A stretch of DNA of 10,000 nucleotides from Rheinheimera sp. (lineage in GTDB: Bacteria > Pseudomonadota > Gammaproteobacteria > Enterobacterales > Alteromonadaceae), in assembly GCF_020217005.1 (NCBI RefSeq), contig NZ_JAIWOI010000051.1:1-10000 (forward strand), in the 5' to 3' direction. How positions within the stretch are numbered: the stretch's first letter is position 1; the number at the start of each line of letters is the position of its first letter. The notes under the pieces are model-generated. The model was given only the letters and a program-made list of their open reading frames with translations. It was not told the origin of the DNA and ran no database searches. Made by a program: the position numbers and the translations under genes. Below, one piece after another: positions 7,139-10,000 of the stretch.

Positions 7139-9910
7139 TCAAAGCCATTCCGATAATAAAGGCAATTTCTCCAATAAATTGAACGGGTTTTGCTCAGTTA
7201 AATGACTGTGAGCAGGTTTATCTCCTGTCGCAAGAAAAATGGCATCATAGTCAGGGGCCAGTAACTGATAAAAAAATGCGATAAAATCTTTCAGATTGAG
7301 TTGTTCCAGCGCCTTTTCTATCTGCTCATTTAAATCAAACTGATGATCACCCTGACCAATTGCCAGCCATAAACGCTTAGCTCTTGCTCCTAAACTGCTA
7401 TCGCGTTCTTTAATTTGGGTTGCCAGGCCTTGTTTCATTTGGACGAACTCATCGTCGTCCAACTCTTCCAGCTCGGCCAGGAAGTTTTTGTAAAAAGCCA
7501 AAGTAGCCTGATATAACTCGGCGCATGAGGCGCTTGGACTTTGAATATAAAAGGCTATACCAGGTAAAAGGTTCATGGGCACATAACCAGTACCGACCAA
7601 ATAACCTAACTGCTGTTCGGTACGCAGCACATGGAAATATTCCGGCGAGAGTAAATGATTAGCGAGCATAAAAAGCGCCATATCCGCAGGTTTTTTTTGC
7701 CTGGACGGCAAATAAATAACCAGAGCCTGGTCGCTATGTTCCACTGCAACTTTAACCCACACAGGGCCTATACCTTCAGTGTTATATCGTTGCCGTGGCA
7801 AGGCTTCGCCTTGGTACTGATCCTTAAGCCAAAGTTTTAACGTCTGGCTTAACTCAGCAGCATCTGAGGCGCGCCAGTTCCCTACCATAAAAGCGTCCAG
7901 ATGCACATGCTGTAATAACTCTTGGTGAAACTGAATAAATTCGTCGTAGCTTTGTTGCTGTAATGCAGCAGCTAACTGATCGATATCAGGATTCAAAGGC
8001 TGTAATAAAGAGGACAACTGACTAAACAGCTTAGAGACAGGTTTGTTTTTGCTATGGTTTTGCCAATGCCTTATCAACTGACGTTTAATTTCGTCAAAAC
8101 GCTGTTGATCAAACTGACAGCAGACCATTTCAGTCAGTAAATCTGCTACTAATTTAATCTGATTGCCAGCGAGGCCACTGCTATGCAAACTAATGCCGTT
8201 GTGCTGTACATGCAAATGATAAGTTAAACCCGCTGTTGTTGCGGCGTAAAAATTTTCGTTGATCTGATCCTGAAATAGCTCTAACCACAAGCGGCTGCAG
8301 GCCATCTGCGCGACAGACTGGATGCAGTTGGGTAAATTCAGTTGGACAAAGATATGGCCTTTCGGAGTTTTAAAGTCAGTGTCGGCTTTAAACCATAGCT
8401 TTAGCCCGGGCTCTTGTACCAGCAACTTAGGTTTTGCCATATGATCAGTATCAGCCAGTAAATTCAGTTCTGTAACCAGATAGGGGTTACTCTGAGGCAA
8501 ATGGTTACCTGAAGGCACTTTGGCCTGCAGATAGGAGTCCATTTGACGCTGGTCCAGCGGCTGTACGCTATAAGGTGTCTGATACCAGCGCGCCTCTCTG
8601 TTGGCCCTAATGTCTGGCGCAATAAACATCACTCTCATATTGTCGGGGCGGAAATGAGCCAACAAGTCCCGGTACAGCTGCTGCGGCGGCAGATCCATTC
8701 GGTAATCGCCATAGACATAATCGTCGACAGGGTAGTGTTGCATATTGACCGACAAGTCACAGGCGCCTTGTAATGCTGTGCTGGGCTCCTGATACAGATA
8801 GCTCCATTGCACCAGACGCTGGCGCTCTAAAAACAAATGCTCTGGAAATGGCGATTGACGCAGCAATTGCAGTTGACCAAACATGGCTTCCAAAATCTGT
8901 TCTTTAGCGAAAATTCCTTGCTCGGTCAGCTCAAAAGATAAAGTAAAGTCCTTGTAGTTGCTGCCATCTATACCGCCACCAGCGCTTAACTGATTAACCC
9001 AACCTTTGTCCTTTAAGAAAGCCAGTAATGAACCTGCGCCTTCATCACCAAGTAAATGTGCTAAGAAAGAAATTAGTTTGTATTTATACCAGGGCTGGAT
9101 GTCTGGTAAAGCAAAACTCGCGACCAATCGCTGGCTGAACTTATGCGGAGCTATATCAAGCTGCAGAGCCTGGTGCTCAGCTAAATAAAGAGGTTCAGAT
9201 AAAGGCGCCTTGGCACAGACATGATTAGGCAAACCAGAAAAATGTTGATGCACCAGCTGTTCAAGTTGTGGTAAAGGCAAAGGCGACACCAAACACAAGG
9301 TCATACGACGAGCGCCATAATGGCTGTCAAAAAACTCTTGCACTGCTTGCTGCAGGCTTTGTTCAGGTGTGTCGCACAATGTCAGTAAGTTACCTACCGA
9401 AAATTTAGCAAAAGGATGGGCAGGGTTTACTGTCTCTTTATGCACCTGATAAATACGTCTGCTGTCGTCTTTCAGTTTTAATGAAAATTCAGCTTCGATA
9501 GCCTGACGCTCTTTTTCAATATAATCGGTGTGAAACAAAGGGGCTTTGAACATATCGGCAAACCTGTCCAGCGCCTGCTCGAAGTAGTCTGTATCTATGT
9601 CAAAGAAGAAACTGCTATGCTCGGTGCCGGTCCAGGCATTGTGGCTGCCACCGTGATGATTGATAAAATGCTGATACTCGCCCGCGTCCGGATATTTTTT
9701 TGTACCCAAAAACAGCATGTGCTCGAGAAAGTGGGCCAAGCCTTGTCGTTCTGCCGGATCATCAAAATGTCCAACATTGACGGTTAGGGCTGCTGCGCTT
9801 TTTTCTGCGTCTTGCTGATGCACTAAAAGCACAGGCAGATCGTTGGACAAAGTCAGTGCCAAGTACTGACGCTTATCATTAGGGCTTTGCATTAACTGGC
9901 TTTTTTTCAA
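7139..9910 (-). CDS. Pitrilysin/insulysin-like M16 zinc metalloprotease, 923 residues, no signal peptide
   Basis: Full-length M16A protease, a clamshell enzyme that degrades peptides enclosed in its chamber. The zinc site is the inverted motif HFLEH (His60, Glu63 as base, His64) plus Glu141, 77 residues further on as in pitrilysin. GGSHNAWTGTEHSSFFF near 87-103 and GDEGAGSLLAFLKDKGW near 288-304 are family landmarks. Arg763 and Tyr770 in LRTEQQLGYLV match the C-terminal substrate-anchoring pair of insulin-degrading enzyme (same spacing of seven). E. coli PtrA has 962 residues including a secretion signal. This protein begins with a charged stretch (MKKSQLMQSPNDKRQY), so it is probably cytoplasmic. 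The start is TTG at 9910-9908, supported by GAGG (9920-9917) six bases upstream; the in-frame ATG at 9892 has no ribosome site. It heads a probable operon with the GGDEF-EAL gene. Confidence 0.93.
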   Translation of the reverse strand: MKKSQLMQSPNDKRQYLALTLSNDLPVLLVHQQDAEKSAAALTVNVGHFDDPAERQGLAHFLEHMLFLGTKKYPDAGEYQHFINHHGGSHNAWTGTEHSSFFFDIDTDYFEQALDRFADMFKAPLFHTDYIEKERQAIEAEFSLKLKDDSRRIYQVHKETVNPAHPFAKFSVGNLLTLCDTPEQSLQQAVQEFFDSHYGARRMTLCLVSPLPLPQLEQLVHQHFSGLPNHVCAKAPLSEPLYLAEHQALQLDIAPHKFSQRLVASFALPDIQPWYKYKLISFLAHLLGDEGAGSLLAFLKDKGWVNQLSAGGGIDGSNYKDFTLSFELTEQGIFAKEQILEAMFGQLQLLRQSPFPEHLFLERQRLVQWSYLYQEPSTALQGACDLSVNMQHYPVDDYVYGDYRMDLPPQQLYRDLLAHFRPDNMRVMFIAPDIRANREARWYQTPYSVQPLDQRQMDSYLQAKVPSGNHLPQSNPYLVTELNLLADTDHMAKPKLLVQEPGLKLWFKADTDFKTPKGHIFVQLNLPNCIQSVAQMACSRLWLELFQDQINENFYAATTAGLTYHLHVQHNGISLHSSGLAGNQIKLVADLLTEMVCCQFDQQRFDEIKRQLIRHWQNHSKNKPVSKLFSQLSSLLQPLNPDIDQLAAALQQQSYDEFIQFHQELLQHVHLDAFMVGNWRASDAAELSQTLKLWLKDQYQGEALPRQRYNTEGIGPVWVKVAVEHSDQALVIYLPSRQKKPADMALFMLANHLLSPEYFHVLRTEQQLGYLVGTGYVPMNLLPGIAFYIQSPSASCAELYQATLAFYKNFLAELEELDDDEFVQMKQGLATQIKERDSSLGARAKRLWLAIGQGDHQFDLNEQIEKALEQLNLKDFIAFFYQLLAPDYDAIFLATGDKPAHSHLTEQNPFNLLEKLPLLSEWL

Positions 9911-9916
9911 TTTATG

Positions 9917-9920
9917 CCTC
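9917..9920 (-). promoter_or_regulatory. Shine-Dalgarno GAGG that decides the TTG start of the M16 gene
   Basis: On the minus strand GAGG is followed by CATAAA and then TTG AAA AAA AGC, an ideal six-base gap. The alternative ATG 18 bases downstream is preceded only by AAAAAAAGCCAGTTA. Confidence 0.65.
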
Positions 9921-9927
9921 GTGACGG

Positions 9928-9957
9928 GAACCCTGAAAATACCGAATGCGAGGGTTC
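9928..9957 (-). repeat. Inverted repeat GAACCCT / AGGGTTC in the M16 leader
   Basis: Perfect seven-base arms (9928-9934 and 9951-9957) with a 16-base loop. They fall between the predicted -10 box and the ribosome site, so as RNA they would form a hairpin at the very 5' end of the transcript, and as DNA they could be an operator. There is no T tract, so it is not an obvious terminator. Confidence 0.4.
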
Positions 9958-9987
9958 ATCATAGCGATTAGGAATATAGTAACGCAA
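9958..9987 (-). promoter_or_regulatory. Probable sigma70 promoter of the M16 protease gene
   Basis: On the minus strand TTGCGT (9987-9982), an 18-base spacer and TATGAT (9963-9958) form a -35/-10 pair; the -10 matches five of six positions and the -35 only three. Transcription would begin near 9951, about 40 bases ahead of the TTG start. Confidence 0.45.
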
Positions 9988-10000
9988 TTTTATGCTTTAT

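Noticed and set aside
1..10000. Mobile element, CRISPR array, phage, defence system, tRNA or rRNA
   Set aside because: I found no transposase, integrase, regularly spaced repeats or recognisable structural RNA. The window reads as core chromosome.

Overview
The window looks like ordinary chromosomal DNA from a mesophilic gammaproteobacterium. Gene content (FadJ, oligopeptidase B, MaoP/DUF413, a PAS-GGDEF-EAL protein and a pitrilysin-like M16 protease) and protein style best fit the Alteromonadales/Rheinheimera-Shewanella part of the group. That placement comes from general resemblance, not from a database match. I see no insertion sequence, phage, CRISPR array, tRNA or rRNA, and no coding block with clearly foreign base composition.

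Layout. Positions 3-1457 (+) hold the C-terminal two thirds of fadJ, cut by the left edge and closed by a strong intrinsic terminator. Positions 1658-3733 (+) hold a secreted-type oligopeptidase B whose 3' end is frameshifted in a run of six T; reading through the shift restores the conserved C-terminus and moves the stop to 3789-3791. A terminator follows. Positions 3792-4388 are mostly intergenic and contain a probable 63-residue two-helix membrane protein (3960-4151, with a good Shine-Dalgarno) and a promoter region with three copies of the octamer TTTGACGA. Positions 4389-4736 (+) are maoP, ended by a long hairpin shared with the convergent neighbour.

The right half lies on the minus strand. 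An M16 zinc protease (9910-7139, TTG start) is followed after 54 bases by a membrane-anchored PAS-PAS-GGDEF-EAL protein (7084-4847, GTG start). No terminator is visible between them, so they are probably one transcript read from a promoter near 9958-9987.

Functionally the genes are a mixture: fatty acid beta-oxidation (fadJ), peptide processing (two unrelated peptidases), chromosome organisation (maoP) and c-di-GMP signalling. They do not form one pathway, and I do not see a convincing new multi-gene system. The items most worth checking are the opdB frameshift, the repeated octamer in front of maoP, and the small membrane protein.
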